From Flavobacteriales bacterium (lineage in GTDB: Bacteria > Bacteroidota > Bacteroidia > Flavobacteriales_F > PHOS-HE28): DNA of 64,000 nt. This document shows positions 8,670 through 16,932 of this stretch, piece by piece. Under the pieces are notes generated by a model that was not told the origin of the DNA, did not search any database, and saw only the letters and a list, made by a program, of their open reading frames with translations. The stretch spans positions 62,001 through 126,000 of the forward strand of contig JAEUSY010000061.1 of the NCBI GenBank assembly GCA_016788295.1, written 5' to 3'. A program made the position numbers and the translations under genes. Position 1 is the stretch's first letter, and each line of letters begins with the position of its first letter.

Positions 8670-9223
8670 GCGGGCCGCGCCTTCAAGGTGGTGGGGGCGA
8701 AGCGCTTCACCCAGATGGCCCACAGCAGGAACACCCAGCCATACACCACCACATAGAAGGTATAGTCGTGGTTGAAGGTGAGCAGCTCGTAGTCGTATCG
8801 CGCCACGATCACCAGCACCACGATGCGCAGCACGTTGATGAGGTGGATGGAGATCAAGCCCAGGCCTCCGAACCAGAGCTTGTGGCGCCACGGGCCGGGG
8901 TAGGCGGCCAGGAAGATGAGGTACACGGCAAAGAGGCTGACGCCATTGCAGGGATCGCCGATCCAGAGGTGGCTGCCGCCTTGGATGCCGATGTAGCGGT
9001 TGCTGTCGAATTGCGGCTCGGGTAGCAGGGAGTAACCCAAGGTCTCCAGCACACCACCGGAAAGCAGCATAAGGTTGTCGATCACCGCACGGTCAAGGGT
9101 GCCATGGGGGTGCAGGACGAACTCGTAGAGCAGATACCAGCCAAGGTAGAGAAGGCCGGCGATGAGGAAGAAGTGAACGACAGGGTCGCGCTTCGCCACC
9201 CCGGGGGTGGGAAGAGGCGACAT
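8666..9223 (-). CDS. xrtF: Exosortase family protein XrtF
   Basis: 185-residue polytopic membrane protein. The three exosortase active-site positions are visible in order: Cys near residue 92 in GDPCNGVSLFAVYL, Arg near 133 in INVLRIVVLV, and His near 152 in FNHDYTFYVVVY. Exosortases are transpeptidase-like enzymes that recognise a C-terminal sorting tail and process it outside the inner membrane. The ATG at 9223 is preferred over a GTG one codon upstream because it gives a TGATG overlap with the PID-CTERM gene. The likely substrate is that neighbour. Confidence 0.88.
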   Translation of the reverse strand: MSPLPTPGVAKRDPVVHFFLIAGLLYLGWYLLYEFVLHPHGTLDRAVIDNLMLLSGGVLETLGYSLLPEPQFDSNRYIGIQGGSHLWIGDPCNGVSLFAVYLIFLAAYPGPWRHKLWFGGLGLISIHLINVLRIVVLVIVARYDYELLTFNHDYTFYVVVYGWVFLLWAIWVKRFAPTTLKARPA

Positions 9224-9432
9224 CACTGATCGGTTTTGGCGGAGCGACGCAGCTCCACGGCTTTTCGGCCACCCAGCAGGGCACCGGCGACGATCAGTGC
9301 GCCAATGCCACCATCGATGGGGATACAGGGCGGGGGCCAGCAGGGGGGCGGACCTCCACCTGGCTGGGCCAGGGCGACCAACGGGCCGACCACGAGGGCC
9401 AAGGTCAGAAGGAGACGGAAGGGTCGAAGCAT
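9223..9432 (-). CDS. PID-CTERM mini-protein, predicted exosortase substrate
   Basis: 69 residues. Residues 1-22 form a signal peptide (ending VALA). Residues 23-37 are a short Pro/Cys-rich linker (PPPCWPPPC). The rest is a sorting tail: the PID motif (38-40), then GGIGALIVAGALLGG as a membrane segment, then a basic end (RKAVELRRSAK). This tripartite tail is the exosortase recognition layout. After removal of both ends almost nothing would remain, so there is no passenger domain. It overlaps xrtF by one base. It may be a structural peptide, a carrier or a dedicated cofactor; function unknown. Confidence 0.8.
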   Translation of the reverse strand: MLRPFRLLLTLALVVGPLVALAQPGGGPPPCWPPPCIPIDGGIGALIVAGALLGGRKAVELRRSAKTDQ

Positions 9433-9459
9433 GATCGGCTTTCCAAAGACAACTGCGGC

Positions 9460-9467
9460 CAAACTTA
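9460..9467 (-). promoter_or_regulatory. Promoter -7 box TAAGTTTG for the PID-CTERM/xrtF operon
   Basis: Exact TAnnTTTG on the minus strand, 27 bases before the ATG at 9432, in the 202-base divergent region shared with the polysaccharide locus. Confidence 0.5.
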
Positions 9468-9559
9468 ACATTATCGGTTGGAACGCGGGGAACTTCCTGT
9501 CCAACAAGTTATTCACCACCACGGACGCATTGTTCGGATCGCCTAACGAACGTGCCGCC

Positions 9560-9567
9560 TATATTTG
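9560..9567 (+). promoter_or_regulatory. Promoter -7 box TATATTTG for the polysaccharide operon
   Basis: Exact TAnnTTTG, 67 bases before the ATG at 9635. A TTG at 9530-9532 lies somewhat too far upstream to be a convincing partner. If used, the leader would be about 60 bases, longer than for most genes here. Confidence 0.45.
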
Positions 9568-9634
9568 CCCGGACCCCGGCCACAACGTTCAACTGCCGGG
9601 GCAGTGGGCCCGTACCCCCGTGGGGCCGATCTCC

Positions 9635-12058
9635 ATGGCCGCACCCAAACCCCAGCAGCGCAGCAACATCATCGACGCAAAGGACCTGCGTCAATACCTG
9701 CGCATCGCTTCGAAGAACTGGTATTTCGTGGCGGTGGCGTTGGTGCTCTCCGGGGTGCTCTCCTACCTGTACAGCTACAAACTACCCGATATCTACGGTG
9801 CCACCACACAGGTGCTCCTCAAGGATAACGAGGTCTACGACTACCAGGCATCGGTGTACAAGAACCTGGGCTATGTGGGGGCCTATGGCGACATTGTGAA
9901 CCAGAAGCGGGTGCTCACCTCCTATGATCTGGTGAACGCCACCCTCGAGCGCCTCGATTTCGATGTGTCCTACTTCATCGTGGGGCGCTTCAAGACCTCG
10001 CAGGTCTATGCCACCCAGCCCTTTACGGTGGAAATGGAGGTGTTCAACAACAAACTCTACGAACGCCCCATCGATCTCCGCATCATCGATACGAAGCGAT
10101 ACTCCATCAGCTACGACCTGGGCGGCGCCATCGTGACCAAGGAATACCCCTTCGATCAAGCTGTACAGGAGCAGGAATACACGTTGAAGGTCATCAGGTC
10201 ACCGTACGTGAACGAGCAGACCATTTCCACGCTGGCCCTTACCGATTATCAGTTCGTGCGCCACGAACGTTCGGCCCAGGTGAAGCGGTGCATAGAACGG
10301 ATGAAGGTGTTGAACCACGATTACACCACCATCCTTGAAGTGACCATGGAGGACGAGGTGGCCATCAGGGCCAAGATGTTCCTCGATACCTTATCCAAGG
10401 TCTACATCCAATACACGCTGCAGAGCGAGTTCGACATCAACGAGAACACCCTGGGCTACATCGACAAGCAGCTCGCCGAGGTGACCGTGATCCTGGAGGA
10501 GCACGAGGGTGAACTGCAGAACTACAAGGAGAGCAAGGACATCATCGACCTGCCGCGCGAAGAGACGCTCTTCTTCAACGAAATGGTGCGCTTCGATAAT
10601 CAGAAGCGCCGCATGGAGCTGGACATCCAATCGCTTGATGCGCTGGAGGACTATGTGCTGCACAGCGATGATGAGCGGCTGCTTCCCCCGGCCACCTTCA
10701 TCATGGACGATGAGTTCCTGCGCACCACGCTCAGCGAACTGTATGAGCGGCAGATGCAGCGCAATCGCATGCTCTTCCAGGGCACACCTTACAACATCAG
10801 CATCCAGCAGCTCGATTCAACGGTGCAATACATCCGGGGCAACCTGCTGGGCTATATCAAGAACTCACGGAACGCCCTGCGCAGCAAGATCGGCGATATC
10901 GATCAGCAGGTGAACGAGTACGAGGACATGTTGCGCAACCTGCCCAAGAGCCAGCGCGACATCCTGCGTATCCAGCGCCGCGTTCAGGTGAACGAGAAGA
11001 TGTACCTCTTCCTGCTCGAGAAGCGGGCCAGCACGGTCATCGCCAGGGCCGGTATCATTCCCCGTACCAAGGTGATCGAGAGCGCGCGGTCGTTGGGGGT
11101 GGTGCGGCCGGACAAGGCCCGGATCTTCTACACCTTCACCCTGGGCGGCCTTGTCATCTCCATGTTGGTGGTCTTCGTCCGTGTGATGTTCTACGACCGG
11201 ATCGAGAACATGGACCAGCTCAAGGAGCTCACCACGCTGCCCATCTACGGTGAGGTGATCGTGAGCGAGAAGGCCGAGGAGAACTACGTGGTGGTGGACA
11301 GCGACCCCAAGGCGGCCATCACCGAGAGCTTCCGTACGGTGCGCACCAACCTGGAGTACATCCCCAGCCCCGAAGGCCGCGGCAAGGTGGTGATGACCAC
11401 CAGCTACCGCCCCAACGAGGGCAAGACCTTCTGTTCGGTGAACCTGAGCGCCATCCTGGCCAAAGCAGGCAAGCGCGTGCTGTTGCTTGAGCTCGATCTG
11501 CATAAACCCAAGGTGGGTGCCGGTCTGGGCATGTCCAGTGCCGTTGGTCTCAGTAACGTGCTCATCGGAAAGGCCCAGTGGCGCGATTGTGTGCTGCACT
11601 CGCAGTTCGAGAATTTCGATGTGCTGCTCGCGGGCCCCACTCCTCCCAACGCCTCGGAGCTCATCCTCAGCAAGCACCTAGAGGCCCTGTTCCGCGAGGC
11701 CAGCCACGAGTATGATTATGTGATGGTGGACACCCCGCCCGTGGGCCTCATCACCGATGCCCTGCTGATGATGCGCAACGTGGACGCCACGCTCTTCGTG
11801 CTGAACACGCGTTTCGCCAACAAGGACCACGTGAACAATGCACTGGAAGCCTTGGCAGGCAATCCGGCCAAGAACACCGGCTTCATCCTGAACGGCGTAC
11901 GGATGAAGAAGAGCAAGTATTACTACAACACCAACTACGGCTATGGTTACCGGTATGCCTACGGCTATGGCACCGGCTATGGCTACGGCTACGGCTATGG
12001 CAAGCGCAGCAAGCGCGCCAAGGTGGATGGTGGAAAAGGGCCCGATACCCGGGCGTGA
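9635..12058 (+). CDS. Polysaccharide co-polymerase/tyrosine autokinase (Wzc-like BY-kinase)
   Basis: 807 residues, inner membrane. Wzz-type N-terminus with a first membrane segment near residue 30, a long helical periplasmic region, a GNVR-like stretch before the second membrane segment near 498, then a cytoplasmic BY-kinase. Walker A SYRPNEGKT is at about 590, a variant Walker A' (LELDLHKP) near 616, and Walker B YDYVMVDTPP near 693. The C-terminus (about 762-791) is an unusually long Tyr/Gly tract, the expected autophosphorylation cluster. Such proteins control chain length and export. The start at 9635 is chosen because in-frame sequence upstream runs through the divergent promoter region and is not protein-like. 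Heads the locus. Confidence 0.93.
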   Translation: MAAPKPQQRSNIIDAKDLRQYLRIASKNWYFVAVALVLSGVLSYLYSYKLPDIYGATTQVLLKDNEVYDYQASVYKNLGYVGAYGDIVNQKRVLTSYDLVNATLERLDFDVSYFIVGRFKTSQVYATQPFTVEMEVFNNKLYERPIDLRIIDTKRYSISYDLGGAIVTKEYPFDQAVQEQEYTLKVIRSPYVNEQTISTLALTDYQFVRHERSAQVKRCIERMKVLNHDYTTILEVTMEDEVAIRAKMFLDTLSKVYIQYTLQSEFDINENTLGYIDKQLAEVTVILEEHEGELQNYKESKDIIDLPREETLFFNEMVRFDNQKRRMELDIQSLDALEDYVLHSDDERLLPPATFIMDDEFLRTTLSELYERQMQRNRMLFQGTPYNISIQQLDSTVQYIRGNLLGYIKNSRNALRSKIGDIDQQVNEYEDMLRNLPKSQRDILRIQRRVQVNEKMYLFLLEKRASTVIARAGIIPRTKVIESARSLGVVRPDKARIFYTFTLGGLVISMLVVFVRVMFYDRIENMDQLKELTTLPIYGEVIVSEKAEENYVVVDSDPKAAITESFRTVRTNLEYIPSPEGRGKVVMTTSYRPNEGKTFCSVNLSAILAKAGKRVLLLELDLHKPKVGAGLGMSSAVGLSNVLIGKAQWRDCVLHSQFENFDVLLAGPTPPNASELILSKHLEALFREASHEYDYVMVDTPPVGLITDALLMMRNVDATLFVLNTRFANKDHVNNALEALAGNPAKNTGFILNGVRMKKSKYYYNTNYGYGYRYAYGYGTGYGYGYGYGKRSKRAKVDGGKGPDTRA
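11939..12001 (+). repeat. GGCTAYGG-type coding repeat (Tyr-Gly tract)
   Basis: Imperfect tandem hexamers of the type GGCTAT/GGCTAC at the end of the autokinase gene encode alternating Tyr-Gly. The repeat could expand or contract in multiples of six bases without a frameshift, changing the number of tyrosines available for phosphorylation. Confidence 0.8.
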
Positions 12059-12067
12059 TCCAAGGGG

Positions 12068-12964
12068 ATGAAGGATGGGGGCACTGATCGGGAGGGAAAG
12101 GCCGCGCGCACAGTGCTTGCGCATCGGGTCACCGTGTATTCGCCCGAGGCACTGATCCTTTCGCCGCGCCGCATGGTGCGCGATATGGTGGCCGACCTGC
12201 GCGCCGCACAAGGACTGGCACGCCGCCTCTCCGCAAGGGACATCAAGTCGCAGTACCGGGGCTCGTTGCTGGGTTACCTCTGGGCCTTCATCACACCACT
12301 GGTCAGCACGGCCATGTGGATCTTCCTCAGTGGCACTGGCATCGTCAAGATCTCCACCACGGACATTCCGTATCCGGCCTACGTGTTCACGGGCACCATG
12401 CTGTGGCAGCTCTTCACCGAGGCGCTCACCAGTCCGCTCACCCAGCTTGGCGCGGGCCGCAGCATGTTGGCCAAGCTCAATTTCCCGCGAGAGGCACTGG
12501 TGCTCAGCGGTCTCTACAAAGTGCTCTTCAGCGCGGCCGTGAAGTTGGTGATCCTCGTGCCCGCCATCATGTTCTTCGGCGTGTTCCCCGATCTGCACCT
12601 GCTGCTGTTCCCGCTGGGTGCGCTTGCGCTGATCCTCGCCGGGCTTTCCGTGGGGCTGGTGCTGGCGCCTGTTGGGATGCTTTACAAGGATGTGGGGCGC
12701 ACGCTGCCCATTGTGGCGCAGTTCCTCATGTACATCAGTCCGGTGGTGTTCGCCATGCCAACCGAGGGGTTCACAGCGCGCCTGTTCGCTGCCAACCCCA
12801 TGTCGCCATTGGTGCTCACGGCGCGCGCATGGCTCACCGGCTCGGCCAGCCCCATGCCGGGTGCCTGGGCGGTGGTCTTCCTCTCGTCCATCGCCCTGCT
12901 GCTGTTGGGCTGGGTCCTCTATCGTATCACCATGCCCGTTCTGGTGGAACGGATGAGCTCCTGA
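12068..12964 (+). CDS. Polysaccharide ABC transporter permease (Wzm type)
   Basis: 298 residues, ABC-2 family, about six membrane segments after an amphipathic N-terminus (SARDIKSQYRGSLLGYLWAF is the family's characteristic entry). It forms the channel that flips lipid-linked polysaccharide across the inner membrane. It lies 9 bases after the autokinase and 4 bases before its ATPase. The first roughly 20 residues are unusually hydrophilic; a later in-frame start cannot be excluded. Confidence 0.92.
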   Translation: MKDGGTDREGKAARTVLAHRVTVYSPEALILSPRRMVRDMVADLRAAQGLARRLSARDIKSQYRGSLLGYLWAFITPLVSTAMWIFLSGTGIVKISTTDIPYPAYVFTGTMLWQLFTEALTSPLTQLGAGRSMLAKLNFPREALVLSGLYKVLFSAAVKLVILVPAIMFFGVFPDLHLLLFPLGALALILAGLSVGLVLAPVGMLYKDVGRTLPIVAQFLMYISPVVFAMPTEGFTARLFAANPMSPLVLTARAWLTGSASPMPGAWAVVFLSSIALLLLGWVLYRITMPVLVERMSS

Positions 12965-12968
12965 TCCC

Positions 12969-14261
12969 ATGGCAGAGGAAGTGCTCATCCACGTTGAAGG
13001 GGTCTCCAAGAAATTCTGTCGGGACCTCAAGGCCTCCCTGCGTTACGGCATGGCCGACCTGGCCGGCGAGCTCATTGGCAGGCCCCGTACCGATCACCTG
13101 CGCAAGTCGGAGTTCTGGGCCGTGCAGGATGTGAGCTTCACCCTGCGGCGCGGCGAATGCCTGGGCCTGCTGGGTCACAATGGTGCCGGCAAGACCACCA
13201 TTCTGCGCATGCTCAACGGCCTCATAAAGCCGGACAAGGGCCGCGTGGAGATGCGTGGCCGCGTGGGCGCCCTCATTGCGCTCGGTGCCGGTTTCGACCC
13301 CATCCTCTCGGGGCGCGAGAACGTGTACGTGAACGCTTCGGTGCTTGGCCTCACCTCACGCGAGATCGACCGGCGTTTCGACGAGATCGTGGACTTCGCC
13401 GACATCAAGGACTTCATCGACATGCCCCTGCAGAGCTACAGCTCGGGCATGGCGGCGCGGTTGGGCTTTGCCGTGGCCTGCGCCGTGGAACCGGATATCC
13501 TGCTGGTGGACGAAGTGCTGGCCGTGGGCGACCACTCGTTCCGCTTGAAGGCCCAGCGCGCCCTGCGCGAGGCCTTGGAGCGCGGCACCACCGTGGTGAT
13601 CGTTTCGCATAACCTGCACGACATCAGCGGTACCGCCACACGCTGCATCTGGATGGACCACGGCACCATCCGCATGGACGGCGATACGAGCACCGTGAGC
13701 AGCGAGTACCTGCACGCACAAACGCAGGTGGCCTCGGGCACCAAGGCCGCGCTGTTCGAGTACAGCCCCAACCGACGTGGCCACGTGGTGCTTACCCGTG
13801 TGGAACAGGTGGGCCACCCCGGTACGCATGTGCGCCAGGTGCAGGTGGACGACCTCGCCAAAGGCATCGACCTGGAACTGCACTACACCGCCATGAACGA
13901 TGTGCACGACGAGGTGGTGCATGCCATCAACCTGGTCACACGCGGCACCATGTACATCGCTCGCGGAGCCATCAGCTCACGGATCGATGCACGGGCCAAC
14001 GAACCCTTCACCCTTCGGGTGCATGTGGACCTGCCGGACCTGCTGCCCGGCCGCTACCGGCTGGAGCATTTTACATGGATGCCCGGCGGCGATATGTTGG
14101 AAGGTGTGCTGGACCTGGTGGAGGTCGAAGTGGTGCCACAAGCCTCCCTGCAACGCCTGCGTACGGCCCACACGCCCTTCTTTCTGGAGAAGATGACCGA
14201 CAACGCGAAAGGGAGCGTGCCCCTTCGTATTTCAATGGCAAATTCAACGCAGACAGCATGA
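12969..14261 (+). CDS. Polysaccharide ABC transporter ATP-binding protein (Wzt type) with C-terminal glycan-binding domain
   Basis: 430 residues. ATPase: Walker A GHNGAGKTT (about 68), signature YSSGMAARLGFAVA (about 158), Walker B ILLVDEVLAVGD (about 171), H-loop SHN. Residues of about 260-430 form an extra beta domain (DDLAKGIDLELHYTAMND) like the Wzt C-terminal domain. In well-studied O-antigen exporters that domain reads a terminal modification on the finished chain. So export here may be gated by a chain-end cap. The stop overlaps the next gene's ATG (ATGA). Confidence 0.93.
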   Translation: MAEEVLIHVEGVSKKFCRDLKASLRYGMADLAGELIGRPRTDHLRKSEFWAVQDVSFTLRRGECLGLLGHNGAGKTTILRMLNGLIKPDKGRVEMRGRVGALIALGAGFDPILSGRENVYVNASVLGLTSREIDRRFDEIVDFADIKDFIDMPLQSYSSGMAARLGFAVACAVEPDILLVDEVLAVGDHSFRLKAQRALREALERGTTVVIVSHNLHDISGTATRCIWMDHGTIRMDGDTSTVSSEYLHAQTQVASGTKAALFEYSPNRRGHVVLTRVEQVGHPGTHVRQVQVDDLAKGIDLELHYTAMNDVHDEVVHAINLVTRGTMYIARGAISSRIDARANEPFTLRVHVDLPDLLPGRYRLEHFTWMPGGDMLEGVLDLVEVEVVPQASLQRLRTAHTPFFLEKMTDNAKGSVPLRISMANSTQTA

Positions 14262-15706
14262 AGCTCCTCGTGATCGGACTGGATGGTGTGGACCGCCGCT
14301 TGGTGGAACATTTCGACATGCCGTTCACCCGATCGTTGTTGGACCAGCTCGCGGTGCTTCCGGTGAAGGAGGACCTGTGGAGCCGTGGTTGGGTGAAGAT
14401 GCTCTCCGGTCTGCCGCCCACCACCACCGGGGCATACTATGAGCAGCCCGCCCTCAACGGCAAGCCTGCTTTCACGCAGTCCTACGGGTCGAAGAGCTAT
14501 CCGACGAACGCAGTGCGTAAACCACTTTGGGCCGAGGTGGATGCATTGGGCAAACGTGCGGCTTGGCTGAACCTGCCCACCATGATGCCCGCTCCGGCCT
14601 TGAACGGGGTTGTGCTGGGTGGAGCTGGCGGTGGCTTCAGTCCCGAGAACCGGATACCTCGTGCGGCCTGCCATCCGCCCGAACTACAGGACCTCTTCAT
14701 CAGCGAACGCATGGTGTGGGAGAACCGCTACATCGTTTCGGGCATCCGCCATACCGACCTGTTCTTCTCCAAATGCACCGAAGCGCTCTGGAGCCGTGCG
14801 CGGATCTATGCGGATCTTGTACGGAACAGAGGCCAGATGGACCTGGGCTTCTTCGTGCAGAAGGAACCCGTGGTCATCAGCAATATCTACATGTACTCCA
14901 TCGAACAACTGATGGAAGAGAAGCATCCACGTCTTGCCGTCCACTACCTGCTCAATCAGTTCTACAGCGCGTTGGACGACACGTTGAAGTATGTCTTCGA
15001 CCGTCTGCAGCCCGAGCAGGTGATGGTGGTCTCGGACCATGGTGCCGCGCCCTACCGCAAGAGCATGAACTTCAATGTGATGCTACAGGACCTGGGTTTC
15101 CTGAAGTATACCGCGGAGAAGACCGTGGCAAAAGGGAAGGGAGGACCGGTGGATAAACTGAAGGCCCGCTTCGCGCACGAGGTGCGGCAGGTGACCAACA
15201 GCCATCCCCGCGCCGATTTCCCATCCTTCACGCCCATCGACTTCGGGCACACCAAGGCCTTTACCAACTTCTACGTGCCGGGCATCTTCCTCTACGACCA
15301 ACGCTTTGGTGGGCAGGCCCTTGAGGCCGTTCAAGCACAGGCGCTCACCGATGCCATCGTACGCGACTTCAATGCCCACCCCGAGGCCAAGGAGAACAAG
15401 CTCGTGGCACGTCCCTTCCGCCGCGAACATGCCGGCACGCCGGCCTACGACCTGCTGCCCGAGGTGTGGGTGGACCACCCGGTGGACCTCTTCCCCGAGC
15501 AACGCGGACTGGCCGTACAGAAGAACCCCTATTACCGCGACTGGAGCGACCTCGCCGGACTGCCGCGCGACATTGGTAGTGGCAAGAAAAGCCCCGATGC
15601 CCTTTGTGTGGTGGATCCCCGCTTCCTGCGCGATGTGGACCCCGCCCGCCAAGGCCTCGACCTCACCGTGGTGCACGAACTGGTGTTGAACCACTTCCGG
15701 TCCTGA
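14258..15706 (+). CDS. Alkaline phosphatase-superfamily enzyme (type I phosphodiesterase/NPP-like)
   Basis: 482 residues, no signal peptide, so probably cytoplasmic. The N-terminus MKLLVIGLDGVD carries the first metal-binding Asp. Thr-rich SGLPPTTTG is the likely nucleophile region, VVSDHGAAP is a metal-binding block, and HTKAF and HAGTPAYD supply further ligand candidates. It most resembles nucleotide pyrophosphatase/phosphodiesterase-like proteins found near polysaccharide genes. The substrate is not evident: perhaps a nucleotide sugar or a phosphorylated glycan. The start is set by the ATGA overlap with the ATPase gene. Confidence 0.8.
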   Translation: MKLLVIGLDGVDRRLVEHFDMPFTRSLLDQLAVLPVKEDLWSRGWVKMLSGLPPTTTGAYYEQPALNGKPAFTQSYGSKSYPTNAVRKPLWAEVDALGKRAAWLNLPTMMPAPALNGVVLGGAGGGFSPENRIPRAACHPPELQDLFISERMVWENRYIVSGIRHTDLFFSKCTEALWSRARIYADLVRNRGQMDLGFFVQKEPVVISNIYMYSIEQLMEEKHPRLAVHYLLNQFYSALDDTLKYVFDRLQPEQVMVVSDHGAAPYRKSMNFNVMLQDLGFLKYTAEKTVAKGKGGPVDKLKARFAHEVRQVTNSHPRADFPSFTPIDFGHTKAFTNFYVPGIFLYDQRFGGQALEAVQAQALTDAIVRDFNAHPEAKENKLVARPFRREHAGTPAYDLLPEVWVDHPVDLFPEQRGLAVQKNPYYRDWSDLAGLPRDIGSGKKSPDALCVVDPRFLRDVDPARQGLDLTVVHELVLNHFRS

Positions 15707-15715
15707 CCCCTTCAC

Positions 15716-16894
15716 ATGCGTATCGGACTGCTCACTTATCACCACGTGGTCAACATCGGTTCGGTGTTGCAGGCGTATTGCGCGTGGCGACTGCTTACCC
15801 AACTGTACCCCAAGGCGCGGGTGGAGATCATCGATCACGTGCCTGCGGTGTCGGAGCAGTATAAACAGGGCTATCGTGCGCAGGGCGTGGCGAAGAAGGG
15901 CTGGTTCGGCAAGCCGGAACCCAATGCCTTCAGCCGCAACGAGGAGGCCTACCTGGGCTTCCTGCGTGCGCACTGCGACTTCAGCCCAGCGCTGCCCACC
16001 ACCGACGATGAGCGCGAAGTGGTGAAGGCCATAGCCGCACTGGGTTACGATGCCGTGTTCGTGGGCAGCGATACCGTGTTCCAACTGGGTGGCTACTTCG
16101 GGCACCCCATTGCCGCCAAGTTGCCACCCAACGCCTACTACCTGCCAGGCCTCGAAGGTGTGAAGAAAGTGGGCCTAGCGGCCTCCTTCGATCCGTACAT
16201 GGGTGGTGCCGAAGCGGAACGCCTGCGCCAAGTTGCGCCGCTGTTGCAGGCCTACGACCGCATCCTGTACCGCGATGCCACGGCCGAGGGCCTCTTGCGC
16301 GATGCCGGTGTGGACCCCGCGCGTATGGCCCACATCCCCGATCCCACCATCCTCATGGACATTACGCACTTGGTGCCGGGTGGTGGTGCCGATCTGGGTA
16401 CACGCACCAAACGAATGGCGGGTGTGGCCATTGCCGACCCCACCGTTACCAAGCAGGTGACCGGGTGGGTGAGCGAGGCCGGATATGAAGTGGTGGATTT
16501 CATGTATCCACCTCAGGACCTTACGCGGCGCGCGGGCATGGGCGGTGTCGTGGGCCAAGCCCTGGCGGGTTACCGCGAACTGGACCTGCTGGTCACCGAT
16601 CGCTTCCATGGTTCCATATTGGCCCTGCAGCTCAGTGCCGCCAACGTGGTGGGCATTGAGCACCACCGCACCTACGTGGAACCCAACAGTAAGCTCCGTG
16701 ATCTTTACGCACGGTTGGGCATTGGTGATCATTTGCTGCGGTCTGATGAAAGTGGATTGGATCGTCCAGCCTTCGATGCCTTGTTGAACGCTGAACACTG
16801 GACCCGTGCGGACATGATGCAGCGCATGGCGGCCTTGCGGACATCCGGCTTCACATCGATCAAGCGCATGCTCGATGATCTGATGGAGCCCTGA
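15716..16894 (+). CDS. Polysaccharide pyruvyl transferase family protein
   Basis: 392 residues. The N-terminus MRIGLLTYHHVVNIGSVLQA and the late motif VTDRFHGSILAL are the hallmarks of the pyruvyl transferase family, which puts ketal-linked pyruvate on sugars from phosphoenolpyruvate. VFVGSDTVFQLGG and LYRDATAEGLLRDAG also fit. Pyruvate would add negative charge to the exported glycan and could act as a chain cap. Cytoplasmic or membrane-associated. Begins 9 bases after the preceding gene. Confidence 0.88.
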   Translation: MRIGLLTYHHVVNIGSVLQAYCAWRLLTQLYPKARVEIIDHVPAVSEQYKQGYRAQGVAKKGWFGKPEPNAFSRNEEAYLGFLRAHCDFSPALPTTDDEREVVKAIAALGYDAVFVGSDTVFQLGGYFGHPIAAKLPPNAYYLPGLEGVKKVGLAASFDPYMGGAEAERLRQVAPLLQAYDRILYRDATAEGLLRDAGVDPARMAHIPDPTILMDITHLVPGGGADLGTRTKRMAGVAIADPTVTKQVTGWVSEAGYEVVDFMYPPQDLTRRAGMGGVVGQALAGYRELDLLVTDRFHGSILALQLSAANVVGIEHHRTYVEPNSKLRDLYARLGIGDHLLRSDESGLDRPAFDALLNAEHWTRADMMQRMAALRTSGFTSIKRMLDDLMEP

Positions 16895-16903
16895 TCTTCG
16901 GTT

Positions 16904-16911
16904 TACATTCG
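16904..16911 (+). promoter_or_regulatory. Promoter -7-like box TACATTCG before the methyltransferase gene
   Basis: TACATTCG in the 38-base gap after the pyruvyl transferase, 21 bases before the ATG at 16933. A possible internal promoter of the glycan operon. Confidence 0.4.
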
Positions 16912-16932
16912 CTCTACTTCAATAGGAACACC

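Noticed and set aside
9236-9634. N-terminal extension of the tyrosine autokinase
   Set aside because: In frame, but it runs through the opposite-strand PID-CTERM gene and both promoter boxes; its Pro/Arg-rich translation is not protein-like.
11678-13030. Minus-strand open frame of 450 codons
   Set aside because: Antisense to the autokinase end and the ABC permease; low-complexity composition.
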